Shown here: piece by piece, positions 23,812 through 32,541 of the stretch | Layout: every line of letters starts with the position of its first letter | Numbering within the stretch: the first letter of the stretch is position 1 | Made by a program: the position numbers and the translations under genes | Assembly: GCF_000472545.1 (NCBI RefSeq) | Contig: NZ_AWZV01000003.1 | Span: 316,608 to 380,607, forward strand | Reading direction: 5' to 3' | Origin: Burkholderia sp. WSM2232 | Lineage (GTDB): Bacteria > Pseudomonadota > Gammaproteobacteria > Burkholderiales > Burkholderiaceae | DNA: 64,000 bases | The notes under the pieces: generated by a model | The model's input: the letters and a program-made list of their open reading frames with translations, nothing else | Database searches by the model: none | What the model was told of the DNA's origin: nothing

Positions 23812-25173
23812 ATGAAATCATCCGAAACTCCTGCACACGCCCGGCACGATACGTCCGTCACCCCTGCGTCGCCGCAACAAGAGCGCGAGTCTGCTCAGCC
23901 TGTCGCGAACGCGGAAGCGAACGGGAACCCGGAAGCGAAGGCGAGCGCCAAGGCGAATCCCGCCGCGGCGCATGACTCGCGCGGGCGCACCATTGCGCTC
24001 GCGGCCAGCCTCGCGTTGATCGCCTTCTCGCTGCGCACGCCGATCACCAGCGTCGGTCCGATACTGGTCGAAGCGGTGCGCGCGACCAACCTTTCGCGCA
24101 CCGGCGCGAGCGTCCTGACGACCTTGCCGTCGCTGTGCTTTGGTCTGTTCGGCCCGCTTGCGCCTATGCTGGCACGGCGCCTTGGCAGCGAGCGCGCGTT
24201 GCTGGCGCTGCTCGTGCTGCTGACTGCCGGCACTGCGCTGCGCATCGTTCCAGCATGGCAGGTGTTGTACATCGGACAGATCGTGGCCTGTTTCGCAATC
24301 GGCCTGATGAACGTGCTCATGCCTGGTGTGGTGAAGCGCGACTTTCCGCAGCATGTCGCGCTGATGACTGGAATCTACAGCGCCGCGATGTGCGCGGGCG
24401 CCGCCGCGGCCGCGGCCGCCACGGTGCCGGCCGCCAATGCGCTCGCGCATGTTGCCGGCGGCGCGGGCGGCAACGCGTGGGCGTGGGCACTTGCGCTGTG
24501 GGCGTTGCCGGTCGGTCTCGCGACGCTGGTGTGGGGCGTGCAGCTGCCGGCAAAAAGCACGCACGCCGGAAAGCGCGTGCACGTGGTTCGTGGCCTGTGG
24601 CGCGATCCGCTGGCGTGGAAGGTGACGTTGTTCATGGGCTCGCAATCGTCGCTGGCGTATATCGTGTTCGGCTGGCTGCCGACAGTGCTTCGTACACGCG
24701 GCATGAGCGCTGTCGACGCCGGCTTCATGCTGTCGATAAGCGTGGTGACGCAGGCGGTCGCGTCGCTATTGCTGCCGTTTTTGCTCGCGCGGCTGCGCGA
24801 CCAGCGCATGGTGAACGTGAGCGCGCTGCTGCTGACCGGCGCGGGGCTGATGGGCTGTTTCTTCTTGCCGTTGTCGACCGTCTGGATTTCGGCACTGCTT
24901 CTCGGCATGGCGCAGGGTGCGTCGTTCACACTCGCGCTCACCGTGATCGGCTTGCGTTCGTATGACTCGCACGTGGCCGCCCAACTGTCCAGCATGGCGC
25001 AGGGAATCGGCTATCTGATCGCATCGTGCGGACCGTTCATCGCCGGCTCGCTGCTCCATGCAACCGGCTCGCTCAATAGCCTGGCTGCGCTGTGCGTCGG
25101 CGTGTGCGCGGTGTCGGCATGGTTCGGTTATGCAGCCGGGCGGCCTGAGCACGTCAAGGCGCGCCTCGAGTAG
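23812..25173 (+). CDS. CynX/NimT-type MFS transporter
   Basis: 453 residues. A hydrophilic N-terminal tail of about 60 residues (Ala/Glu/Asn-rich) precedes 12 membrane helices. The first loop LRTPITSVGPIL is the signature of the CynX (cyanate) and NimT (nitroimidazole) branch of MFS; the second half carries a typical linker with RGLWRDPLAWKVTLFMGSQS. Substrate is not deducible. I start at MKSSETPAHARH since the frame upstream contains no protein-like sequence. It follows the exporter operon by 205 bases and is probably transcribed separately. The convergent PAS gene ends five bases after it. Confidence 0.88.
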   Translation: MKSSETPAHARHDTSVTPASPQQERESAQPVANAEANGNPEAKASAKANPAAAHDSRGRTIALAASLALIAFSLRTPITSVGPILVEAVRATNLSRTGASVLTTLPSLCFGLFGPLAPMLARRLGSERALLALLVLLTAGTALRIVPAWQVLYIGQIVACFAIGLMNVLMPGVVKRDFPQHVALMTGIYSAAMCAGAAAAAAATVPAANALAHVAGGAGGNAWAWALALWALPVGLATLVWGVQLPAKSTHAGKRVHVVRGLWRDPLAWKVTLFMGSQSSLAYIVFGWLPTVLRTRGMSAVDAGFMLSISVVTQAVASLLLPFLLARLRDQRMVNVSALLLTGAGLMGCFFLPLSTVWISALLLGMAQGASFTLALTVIGLRSYDSHVAAQLSSMAQGIGYLIASCGPFIAGSLLHATGSLNSLAALCVGVCAVSAWFGYAAGRPEHVKARLE

Positions 25174-25177
25174 CAGG

Positions 25178-25594
25178 CTAGATGGGGCCGCCGTGACGCG
25201 CCGCGGCCCGTTCCTGCTCGACGCGTGCTGTGACGTCGCGGGCCACGGCAACCGAACCGCAGGCGTTGCCGTTCGTATCGACCACGAGCGCAAAGGTCAT
25301 TTCCACATACAGCTTGCGGCCTTCCTTGTGCATTGCGCTCGTCAACGTCGCGCGGCCGTGGGTCTTCGTGAGGCCGCTGGCCATGGCGCCTTCGAAACCG
25401 CGCCAGTGCGCAGCGCGCAAACGTTCGGGAATGATCAGGTCGAGATTCTGGCCCAGCGCCTCGGCCGCGCTATGCCCGAACAGCGCGGCGGCGGCGCGGT
25501 TCCAGCGAACAATGCTGCCGGAGCGGTCCGCGTAGATGGCGGCGTCGGCCATCTGGTCGAAGATCCATTCCGCCAGTGCGGGCGGTTCTGTCAT
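25178..25594 (-). CDS. Single PAS-domain protein
   Basis: 138 residues forming one PAS fold and its PAC tail: IFDQMADAAIYADRSGSIV with the RWNRAAAALFGHSAAEALG segment, LIIPERLRAAHWRGFE, then VEMTFALVVDTNGNACGSVA and ARDVTARVEQER. The LIIPE-R-HW-F form is typical of PAS domains near aldehyde, aromatic or redox sensing kinases, but there is no output domain here. AGGAG lies eight bases before the ATG. It probably signals by protein-protein contact. It is 147 bases downstream of the alanine dehydrogenase gene, in the same orientation. Confidence 0.9.
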   Translation of the reverse strand: MTEPPALAEWIFDQMADAAIYADRSGSIVRWNRAAAALFGHSAAEALGQNLDLIIPERLRAAHWRGFEGAMASGLTKTHGRATLTSAMHKEGRKLYVEMTFALVVDTNGNACGSVAVARDVTARVEQERAAARHGGPI

Positions 25595-25741
25595 GACTTC
25601 ACTCCTGAATGCCTCGGGGCGCGCGCTGACTTAAGCCTGCGCGCTCCAGCCGGTTTGCGCAACATACGCGGGAATAGCGCGGCGCGCGCAACACAGTGCT
25701 GAAGCGCGGCGCTTCGAGCATGCCGGACAACGCGCCGCCGC

Positions 25742-26860
25742 TCACATCGCCATGACGGATTCGGGCGATTCCCACATGTAATCAAGTGCCTCGGCCACTT
25801 CGCGGCAGGTGACTTTGCCGAACGCGACGTTCAGCCCGTTGCGCAGATGCGGGTCGTCCTGCAACGCCTTGCGCCAGCCCTTGTCTGCGATCTGCAGCGC
25901 GAACGGCAACGTCGCGTTGTTCAGCGCGTAGGTCGAGGTGCGCGGCACGCCGCCTGGCATGTTGGCGACGCAGTAGTGCACGACGTCGTCCACCATGTAA
26001 GTCGGCTCCGCGTGTGTGGTCGGTTTTGCCGTCTCGCAGCAGCCGCCCTGGTCGATCGCCACGTCGACAATCGCGGCGCCGGGCTGCATTGCCTGCACCA
26101 TCTCTCGCGTAACGAGTTTCGGCGCGGCCGCGCCGGGAATCAGCACTCCGCCGATCACGAGATCGGCTTCGAGCACGTGTTTCTCGACATTGTCCTGATT
26201 CGAAAACACGGTTATCACGCGAGCGCCGAACTGGCGGTCCATGCGCCGCAGCGCCTCGAGGCTGCGGTCGATTACCACGACCTGTGCGCCGGTGCCCACG
26301 GCAATCTGCGCCGCGTTCGAGCCGACCACGCCTGCGCCCAAAATCACGATTTTCGCCGATGGTACGCCCGCGACGCCGCCCAGAAGAATGCCCTTGCCGC
26401 CATGCGCGCGCTCAAGACAGAACGCGCCGGCCTGGATCGACATGCGGCCCGCCACCTCGGACATGGGCGCAAGCAGCGGCAGCCCACCGGCGGCCTGCGT
26501 GACGGTTTCATAGGCAATGCAGACCGCGTTGCTCTGCACGAGATCGGCGCATTGCTGCGGGTCGGGGGCGAGATGCAGATACGTGAACAGGATCTGGCCG
26601 TCGCGCAGCATGGCTCGCTCGCCGGCCTGCGGCTCCTTCACCTTGACGATCAACTCGGCCGTGGCGAACACGTCCTGCGCGCGCGCCGCGATCTTCGCGC
26701 CGGCCTTCTCATAGACCGCGTCCGATGCGCCAATGCCGTTGCCGGCGCCCGTTTCGACGGTGACCGTGTGCCCGTGCGCCACCATTTCCCGGACCGACGA
26801 CGGTGTCAGACCCACACGGTATTCGTGGTTTTTTATTTCCTTCGGAACGCCAACGTGCAT
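25742..26860 (-). CDS. ald: Alanine dehydrogenase
   Basis: 372 residues; NAD-dependent oxidative deamination of L-alanine to pyruvate and ammonia. N-terminal [20 protein letters not shown] supplies Arg15; Lys75 (KVKEPQ) and His96 (LHLAPD) are the pyruvate-binding and catalytic residues; the Rossmann motif is [21 protein letters not shown]; the catalytic Asp lies in DVAIDQGG; and [14 protein letters not shown] is the usual late block. Length equals the family norm. GAGGATGAC precedes the ATG. An Lrp-type regulator is often adjacent to ald, but none is here. Allows growth on alanine or balances NADH at low oxygen. Confidence 0.96.
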   Translation of the reverse strand: MHVGVPKEIKNHEYRVGLTPSSVREMVAHGHTVTVETGAGNGIGASDAVYEKAGAKIAARAQDVFATAELIVKVKEPQAGERAMLRDGQILFTYLHLAPDPQQCADLVQSNAVCIAYETVTQAAGGLPLLAPMSEVAGRMSIQAGAFCLERAHGGKGILLGGVAGVPSAKIVILGAGVVGSNAAQIAVGTGAQVVVIDRSLEALRRMDRQFGARVITVFSNQDNVEKHVLEADLVIGGVLIPGAAAPKLVTREMVQAMQPGAAIVDVAIDQGGCCETAKPTTHAEPTYMVDDVVHYCVANMPGGVPRTSTYALNNATLPFALQIADKGWRKALQDDPHLRNGLNVAFGKVTCREVAEALDYMWESPESVMAM

Positions 26861-27340
26861 GTCATCCTCCAGTTGCGGATAGGCCGCCCGGCGATTCTTT
26901 TGATGCGGTGCGGCAAGTGCAGTCAGTGCGGCTCGGGCCGGGATCGCCTGGGTCGTCGGCCAACCTGTCGTGCTTCACGCGAGCAAAACGGTGCGGCGCT
27001 GTCGTGAATCAGCATACGCCCGATTGACGGGCACCGCTCACCGCGGGCATCGAGGCCATTAGATCGAGTGCCGCCTTGCCGATCGGTTCGTCAGCGATCA
27101 TAGGGGCGCACGTGCAGCCGTGCACCCACGCACCCGCGCTTGTTCGATGTCGACGCAGCCGCGCGCAACGTGCGGCGACGGTAGCAACGGCGGCACGCCG
27201 CACCATACAGTTCGATGACTTTGTCTGTCGTTCGCCTGACGGTTCTTTTTGTGCAAAACCAGCGACGGATTTTCCGTGCTGCCGCGTTCAAGAAGAAACG
27301 AAGCCGCATCGCGCTTCGGTATCGAATGGGAGAAACCAGC
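26861..27340. other. Intergenic region without recognised genes
   Basis: About 480 bases between divergent ald and the YXWGXW gene. It must hold both promoters. Only short, overlapping, Arg/Ala-rich frames occur, which I take as GC shadows. Near 27240 there is a more AT-rich stretch (GTTCTTTTTGTGCAAAACC) likely close to the promoter of the plus-strand gene. No operator recognised. Confidence 0.4.
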
Positions 27341-27661
27341 ATGACATCGACAAGATCGCTTCGCCTCGGCAGCTTCATGCTCGTCGCCGCATTGGCCTGC
27401 ACGGCCGCGCTCAGTTCGTCGCCCGCGTCCGCGCAGGCCGTGATCGTCGCGCCAATGGCACCGCCGCCGCCGCGCGTCGAGGTGGTGCCGGCGCCGCGCG
27501 CAGGGTACGTGTGGGATCAGGGCCGCTGGCGTTGGCATCACGGCCGTTACGTGTGGGTGCCCGGTCACTGGCAGGTGGTGCGGCCCGGCTATCACTGGGT
27601 GCCCGGACATTGGGTGCAGCGCGGGCCGAACTGGCGCTGGGTCGAAGGTCATTGGGCGTAA
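27341..27661 (+). CDS. YXWGXW repeat-containing secreted protein
   Basis: 106 residues. Signal peptide MTSTRSLRLGSFMLVAALAC to SAQA (about 33 residues) is followed by Pro-rich sequence and repeats of about 15 residues built on GxxWxxGHW: WVPGHWQVVRPGYHWVPGHW, WVQRGPNWRWVEGHW. This is the YXWGXW repeat family of small cell-envelope proteins. GGGAGAAACCAGC supports the ATG at 27341; an in-frame ATG 15 bases upstream is possible. The next gene is another tiny envelope protein, so they probably form one unit. Biochemical role unknown. Confidence 0.85.
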   Translation: MTSTRSLRLGSFMLVAALACTAALSSSPASAQAVIVAPMAPPPPRVEVVPAPRAGYVWDQGRWRWHHGRYVWVPGHWQVVRPGYHWVPGHWVQRGPNWRWVEGHWA

Positions 27662-27691
27662 AGGCGCGGCCTAACCAGTCGGACATTGTTC

Positions 27692-27793
27692 ATGAAAACA
27701 CTTGTGATCCTGCTGCTCGCGGCGACGCTGTCGGGCTGCGTGGTGTACCCGGCGCGGCCGGTCTACTATCGTCCGGCAGTCGTCGTGTATTGA
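27692..27793 (+). CDS. Tiny lipoprotein
   Basis: 33 residues: MKTLVILLLAATLSGCVVYP with a textbook LSGC lipobox after a 15-residue signal, and a short Tyr/Pro/Arg tail (YPARPVYYRP) ending VVVY. Too short for usual gene finders, but the lipobox, the position 30 bases after the YXWGXW gene, and the similar Tyr/Pro-rich style of small YXWGXW-linked lipoproteins support it. Confidence 0.7.
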   Translation: MKTLVILLLAATLSGCVVYPARPVYYRPAVVVY

Positions 27794-27904
27794 GCATGAC
27801 CTGCCTGCTGCCGCGCGCCTCGATCTACCGTTGCGCGCGCAACGAACCTGCGAGGTTGAAGCCGACGTGAATCGCATTGAACGTGGCCCGGGGAGCGCTG
27901 CGCC

Positions 27905-28465
27905 TTGAGCGAACGCGACCCCGACGCGAAGTTGCTCGAGCAGGTCGGCCGCCATGATGCGGCGGCCGTGCGCACGCTCGTCGCGCGCAAACTGCCGCGT
28001 TTGCTGGCATTTGCCACGCGCATGCTGGGCGATCGTATGGAAGCGGAAGACGTCGCGCAGGAAGTGTTCGTGCGCATATGGAAACAGGCGGCGCGTTGGC
28101 GCGAAGGCGAGGCAAAGTTCGACACGTGGATACATCGTGTTGCGCTCAACCTTTGCTATGACCGTCTGCGCGGCCGCCGCGAACAGGTTCGCGACGAACT
28201 GCCCGACGAAATCGATCCGGCCGCCTTGCCGGATGCGCGGCTCGAAGCGCGCTCCCGCGACGCGCGCATCCGCGAGGCGCTCGCCGCTCTGCCCGCACGG
28301 CAGCGCGAGGCGCTGGTGCTGTGCTACTACCAGGAGATGTCCAACATCGACGCCGCCGCGTTGATGGGCATCACCGTCGATGCGCTGGAAAGTCTGCTGG
28401 CCCGCGCGCGCCGCACTCTGCGCGCTCAAGTGGCCGGCAGCGGCCTTAGCAAGGACAAGCCATGA
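27905..28465 (+). CDS. ECF-type RNA polymerase sigma factor
   Basis: 186 residues. Region 2 (LLAFATRMLGDRMEAEDVAQEVFVRIW, with FDTWIHRVALNLCYDRLR as 2.4 and its extension) and region 4 (LPARQREALVLCYYQEMSNIDAAALMGITVDALESLLARARRTLR) are complete; regions 1 and 3 are absent as in ECF factors. The start is TTG at 27905, with GGGGAG ten bases upstream. Its stop overlaps the start of an anti-sigma-like gene, and a heavy-metal-sensor type protein follows, as in the CnrH/NccH group. Its own promoter is probably autoregulated. Confidence 0.93.
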   Translation: MSERDPDAKLLEQVGRHDAAAVRTLVARKLPRLLAFATRMLGDRMEAEDVAQEVFVRIWKQAARWREGEAKFDTWIHRVALNLCYDRLRGRREQVRDELPDEIDPAALPDARLEARSRDARIREALAALPARQREALVLCYYQEMSNIDAAALMGITVDALESLLARARRTLRAQVAGSGLSKDKP

Positions 28466-28878
28466 CGCCCGAAAGATTCCATCAGATCATAGAAGCCTAT
28501 GGTGCCGATCCACGCCGCTGGCCCGAGGAAGAGCGGGCGGCGGGGCAGGCGTGGGCGCAGATGCATCGTCAGCAGGCCGACGCGTGGCTCGCGCAAGCGG
28601 CTGGGCTCGACGCGTGGCTCGCGGCAGACAGGCTCGCGCCGCCGGACGCCGCGTTGCAGCGCCGGATCGTTGCCGGCGCGCCAGTGCGCCGGCCTCACGT
28701 GCAGCGGCGCGCCTGGTGGTGGTCGGGCGCGGCGGTCGCGGGTGTCGGACTGCTGGGCGGCATGGCCGGGGCTTTGGCCGTATCGCTCTTCGTGCTGAGC
28801 GAAGCGGCGCCGCCCGTGCATGATTCTTATCTGACGTCGAGCTTCGGTGGGTCGTCCGCCGATTGGAGTGGCGAATGA
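28462..28878 (+). CDS. Membrane-anchored anti-sigma factor (CnrY-like)
   Basis: 138 residues. The cytoplasmic N-terminal part begins MTPERFHQIIEAYGADPRRWPEEER, a motif typical of small anti-sigma proteins next to metal-sensing ECF factors; one membrane helix follows (WWWSGAAVAGVGLLGGMAGALAV) and a short periplasmic tail. No cysteines, so it is not a zinc anti-sigma domain. ATGA overlap with the sigma gene and with the next gene implies coupled translation at fixed ratio. It would hold the sigma factor at the membrane until the periplasmic sensor releases it. Confidence 0.8.
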   Translation: MTPERFHQIIEAYGADPRRWPEEERAAGQAWAQMHRQQADAWLAQAAGLDAWLAADRLAPPDAALQRRIVAGAPVRRPHVQRRAWWWSGAAVAGVGLLGGMAGALAVSLFVLSEAAPPVHDSYLTSSFGGSSADWSGE

Positions 28879-29396
28879 ACAGCCGGGCCTGGAAGATCGT
28901 GCTTGTGGTTTCGCTCGTCCTGAATGTGTTTTTGCTAGGTGCGATTGCCGGCGGCGCTTACCGTTGGTATGCGGCGCGCGAGGCCGCGGCGCCGCTCAGT
29001 GCACAGCAGCGGGCTTTGCGCTTTGCTGCTCAGACGCTCTCGCCGGAGCGGCAAAAGGCATTCGCGGACAGCCTGAAGAACGGCCGCCGCGACGGCCGCG
29101 AGTTTGCGCACGAGGCTCGCGAAGGTCGCCGCGAGGTCTTGCGTCTGCTCGCCGCGCCGCAACTGGACCGCGCGGCGCTCGACGCCGCGCTGGCTCGCAC
29201 CCGTGCGGCCGACAGCAATCTGCGCGCCAAAGTGGAAGGCAGTGTGGCTGATTTCGCTGCGACGTTGTCGCCGCAAGAGCGCGTCGAGTTCGCGCAGAGC
29301 CTGCGCTTGCGTGGGCAGTGGCGCGAACCGCAGGCGAACACGAAAAGCGCCGGGCCGGCGAACCCCGCGTCCTCGAATGCAGCTTCGGGCCACTGA
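28875..29396 (+). CDS. Periplasmic heavy-metal-sensor type protein (CnrX-like)
   Basis: 173 residues. An N-terminal anchor (WKIVLVVSLVLNVFLLGAIAGGAY) is followed by a periplasmic four-helix domain of the heavy-metal sensor class: LSPERQKAFADSLKNGRRDGREFAHEAREGRREVLRLLAAP, with a second LSPQERVEFAQSL copy, the paired LSP-x-R helix hairpin seen in CpxP/CnrX-like proteins. One His sits in FAHEAREGR, too few for a clear metal site. The start MNSRAWKIV overlaps the previous stop (ATGA) after GGAGTGGCG. Disordered Ala/Ser/Asn tail. Probably the signal input of the sigma system. Confidence 0.85.
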   Translation: MNSRAWKIVLVVSLVLNVFLLGAIAGGAYRWYAAREAAAPLSAQQRALRFAAQTLSPERQKAFADSLKNGRRDGREFAHEAREGRREVLRLLAAPQLDRAALDAALARTRAADSNLRAKVEGSVADFAATLSPQERVEFAQSLRLRGQWREPQANTKSAGPANPASSNAASGH

Positions 29397-29472
29397 AAAA
29401 TTGTCTAACCGTGACGACGGATCGGATAGCGCGTCCGCGTTCAAGCATTGTCCCAATGCCGAAGAGGGTGGT

Positions 29473-31002
29473 ATGGCAGTCTCACCAAACCTGACTTCCG
29501 CTGCAATCGCGCTCAATCGCTTCGGTCTGGGCGCGCGAGCGGACGACACGCCGCCCGCAGCGCCGAAAGCGTGGCTGCTGGCGCAGTTGGAGCACTATGA
29601 ACCGCGGCCTGCAGCATGGGCCGATCAGCCGGATTCACTCGCGCTGTCCAGTGAACTGGAGCAGCAGAGGCGTCAGTTGCGTGAGCAACGGCAACGCAAT
29701 CCGGGCAATGCAGGTGGGGCGTCGCCGGCCAATACGCAGGCCAATACGCAGGGTGACCAGATGGCGGCCTCGCCAGGCACCGCGAAGCAAGATAAGGATG
29801 CCGAACGGAAAGCTCTGCATGTGGAAATACGCGACAGGTATCGTTCTGCGGTCAATGCGCGAGTGACGAGCGCATTGACCACGCCGACGCCTTTCGTCGA
29901 GCGACTGGTGCATTTCTGGGCGAACCACTTTGCCGTATCGACGGAAAAGCCGGCGGTGGCTGCGCTCGCCGGGTCGTTCGAAGCAGAGGCGATTCGGCCG
30001 CACGTGCTGGGCCGTTTCGAGGACATGCTGGTGGCTGTGGAGCGTCATCCGGCCATGCAGGTGTTTCTCGACCAGACCCGTTCAGTAGGTCCGGACAGCA
30101 TGGCGGCGCTGCGCGCGGCGGCGCGCAACCCGCAGCGCAGGCGCGGCCTGAACGAAAACCTCGCGCGCGAGATCATGGAACTGCATACGCTCGGCGTGCG
30201 CAGCGGCTATAGCCAGAGCGACGTGACTGAATTCGCCCAAGCGCTGACGGGCTGGAGCGTGGCGAACACGCCGGTGAGCGCAGGCACTTCCGGCATGTCG
30301 GGCACTGCTGCCGCACCGATCGCGCAAACGGCCGCAGTGCCCGGTACGTTCGTATTCCGCGAGGCGCTGCACGAGCCGGGCGTGCGTACGGTGATGGGCC
30401 GGCGCTACGATCAGCGTGGCGAAGAGCAGGCGCTCGCGATCCTGCATGACCTCGCCGCTGCCCCTGCGACCGCGCAACACATCGGCAGCAAGCTGGCTCG
30501 CCATTTCATAGCCGACACGCCGCCCGCGGGCGCGAGCGACAAACTGGCCAACGCGTTCCAGACGAGCGGGGGCGATCTACCGACCGTATATCGCGCATTG
30601 CTCGACCTGCACGAAGCCTGGTCGCCCACCGCCGCGAAGTTCAAGACGCCGTGGGAATGGGCCATTTCGTCGATGCGCGGCCTCGGTTGGCAAGACCTCG
30701 GCAAACTGCAGGCCGCGCCGCTTTTCGCGCAGCTCGGCCAGCCGGTATGGCGTCCGGGCTCGCCGTCCGGTTACGACGATGTCGCCGCCAGTTGGGCCGC
30801 GCCCGATGCATTGGTGCGCCGCGTGGAGGCGGCGCAGCGCTTCGCTGCGCGCGTCGGCGACCGGCTCGATGCGCGCTCGCTCGGCCAGGTGTTGCTGCCC
30901 GGGTCGCTCGGCGCGCCGACCACAGTCGCGATAGCGCGCGCCGAAAGTGCCTCCACCGCGATTGCACTTTTGCTGGTCTCGCCGGACTTTCAACGGAGAT
31001 AA
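29473..31002 (+). CDS. DUF1800 family protein
   Basis: 509 residues, soluble and mostly helical with the DUF1800 hallmarks: AAIALNRFGLGARAD at the start, VERLVHFWANHFAVS, GLNENLAREIMELHTLGVRSGYSQSDVTEFAQALTGW, and later KLARHFIAD. The N-terminus has no obvious signal peptide, unlike its DUF1501 partner. DUF1800/DUF1501 pairs occur across Proteobacteria and Planctomycetes with no proven function; Tat-exported metalloenzyme-like behaviour of DUF1501 is assumed. The start follows GAGGGTGGT. It directly follows the sigma, anti-sigma and sensor genes in the same direction, so it is a candidate output of that system. Confidence 0.9.
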   Translation: MAVSPNLTSAAIALNRFGLGARADDTPPAAPKAWLLAQLEHYEPRPAAWADQPDSLALSSELEQQRRQLREQRQRNPGNAGGASPANTQANTQGDQMAASPGTAKQDKDAERKALHVEIRDRYRSAVNARVTSALTTPTPFVERLVHFWANHFAVSTEKPAVAALAGSFEAEAIRPHVLGRFEDMLVAVERHPAMQVFLDQTRSVGPDSMAALRAAARNPQRRRGLNENLAREIMELHTLGVRSGYSQSDVTEFAQALTGWSVANTPVSAGTSGMSGTAAAPIAQTAAVPGTFVFREALHEPGVRTVMGRRYDQRGEEQALAILHDLAAAPATAQHIGSKLARHFIADTPPAGASDKLANAFQTSGGDLPTVYRALLDLHEAWSPTAAKFKTPWEWAISSMRGLGWQDLGKLQAAPLFAQLGQPVWRPGSPSGYDDVAASWAAPDALVRRVEAAQRFAARVGDRLDARSLGQVLLPGSLGAPTTVAIARAESASTAIALLLVSPDFQRR

Positions 31003-31006
31003 CACC

Positions 31007-32155
31007 ATGTCCTCACGCCGCCAGTTTCTGCACGTCGCCGCTGCCGGAGCGGGGGCGATTCTCGTGTCGCCGCGCATCGCGTTCGCGAGCGTCGTCACGC
31101 AGCGCCGCTTTGTGTTCGTGATCCAGCGCGGTGCGGCCGACGGGCTGAACATCGTCGTGCCATACGCCGAGCCGGCCTACACCACGTTGCGCGGCGCGCT
31201 TGCCATCGATCCTGCGCGCGCTCACCGGCTCGATGGAACCTTTGCGCTGCATCCCGCGCTCACGCAGACGGCCGCGATGTATGCGGACCGTCAGGCGCTG
31301 TTCGTGCATGCGGTGGCCTCGCCGTATCGCGACCGTTCGCATTTCGACGGACAGAACGTGCTGGAAACCGGCGGCGCGTCGCCGTATCAGGTGAAAGACG
31401 GTTGGCTCAACCGGCTGGCCACGCTGCTGCCCGCGGCCCGCGAAACTGCAATCGCCTTCGCGCCCACTGTGCCGATGGCGTTGCGCGGCGCGGCGGCGGT
31501 CACGTCATACGCACCTTCCGCATTGCCTGCCGCTCCCGACGATCTGCTCGCGCGCGTGTCGCAACTCTACGACGACGATGCGCAGTTGCGCCCGTTGTGG
31601 GAATCGGCGATGACGGCGCGCGGCCTTGCGGGCGACGCAGGCGCGCGCCAGGATCCCGCGAGCCTCGGCAAGCTTGCTGCGGGCTTTCTCGCGCGTGACG
31701 ACGGCCCGCGCATTGCAATGATCGAGACCGGCGGCTGGGACACGCACAGCGCGCAGAACGCGCGCCTCGGCAATCAGCTGAAAGCGCTCGACACGATGCT
31801 CGCCGCGCTGCGCGACGGCATGGGCGCTGCCTGGGGCGAGACCACGGTGCTGGTGGCGACCGAGTTCGGCAGGACCGCGGCCGCCAACGGCACCGAAGGC
31901 ACCGACCACGGCACGGGCTCGGTGGCGATGGTGCTGGGCGGTGCCGTAGCAGGCGGCCGGGTGCTCGCGGACTGGCCCGGCCTTGCGGCTCGCGATCTGT
32001 ACGAGGCGCGCGACCTCAAGCCGACCGCTTCGCTCGATGCGCTGATCGCCGGCGTGACGAGCGAAGGCCTGGGTCTCGATCCTCAGCGCACGGTGCGTGC
32101 GCTATTCGGCCGGACAGCCGGCGTCAAACCGATGAGCGGTATGGTGCGCGCCTAG
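31007..32155 (+). CDS. DUF1501 family Tat-exported protein
   Basis: 382 residues. A Tat-like signal, SSRRQFLHVAAAGAGAILVS to AFAS, with the RRxFL box, marks folded export. The mature part has the sulfatase-like DUF1501 fold: FVIQRGAADGLNIVVPY, YRDRSHFDGQNVLETG, MIETGGWDTHSAQNARLGNQ and VLVATEFGRTAAANGTEGTD, with the last two matching the metal-site regions of the alkaline-phosphatase superfamily. It starts four bases after the DUF1800 stop and must act with that protein. A hairpin follows its stop, ending a five-gene operon with the sigma system at the front. Confidence 0.9.
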   Translation: MSSRRQFLHVAAAGAGAILVSPRIAFASVVTQRRFVFVIQRGAADGLNIVVPYAEPAYTTLRGALAIDPARAHRLDGTFALHPALTQTAAMYADRQALFVHAVASPYRDRSHFDGQNVLETGGASPYQVKDGWLNRLATLLPAARETAIAFAPTVPMALRGAAAVTSYAPSALPAAPDDLLARVSQLYDDDAQLRPLWESAMTARGLAGDAGARQDPASLGKLAAGFLARDDGPRIAMIETGGWDTHSAQNARLGNQLKALDTMLAALRDGMGAAWGETTVLVATEFGRTAAANGTEGTDHGTGSVAMVLGGAVAGGRVLADWPGLAARDLYEARDLKPTASLDALIAGVTSEGLGLDPQRTVRALFGRTAGVKPMSGMVRA

Positions 32156-32157
32156 CA

Positions 32158-32182
32158 AAGCTGCCGGAGTGCGAGGCAGCTT
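32158..32182 (+). terminator. Hairpin after the DUF1501 gene
   Basis: AAGCTGCC (32158-32165) pairs with GGCAGCTT (32175-32182), 8 bp with a 9-base loop, right after the stop. No T tract follows. Confidence 0.55.
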
Positions 32183-32541
32183 CGGCAAGCACTGCTCTCT
32201 CTTCCCTCCCAGGTCCGTGGCTTCGCGGACCGTTCCCGCCTGTTCCGCGCGCGCGGCGCATCTTTTTTTCGCACGAGCCCTACACAAGCGCTCTTTTCTG
32301 CCGACATCCAAGGCATTGGTTGCAGTACGTGGAGCGCTTGAAGCACCTCGAGCGGTTCACGCTGCCGCTGGAAAAATTGACCGGGCCCCATTACTCGCGA
32401 CGTTCTCCTTATCCGCGCTCAGCGTCAGTTGATAAGGATGACGAACGAATGGCGCGCTGTCGGTTTCTTCCGCAGACCCGCAACCTCACATCGCATTTCG
32501 CGGATTTTGTCCGGGCGTCCCCGGCGTTGGATTGTCTTGTC
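32183..32541. other. Leader/promoter region of the first GH-A lipoprotein
   Basis: About 360 bases before the ATG. Contains AT-rich elements (e.g. CATCTTTTTTTCGC near 32260) and an open but non-protein-like reading frame continuous with the gene. No operator or small gene recognised. Confidence 0.35.

Noticed and set aside
30947..31006. Longer start for the DUF1501 protein
   Set aside because: It would overlap the DUF1800 end and bury the Tat signal behind 20 extra residues; the ATG at 31007 places the RR motif near the N-terminus.
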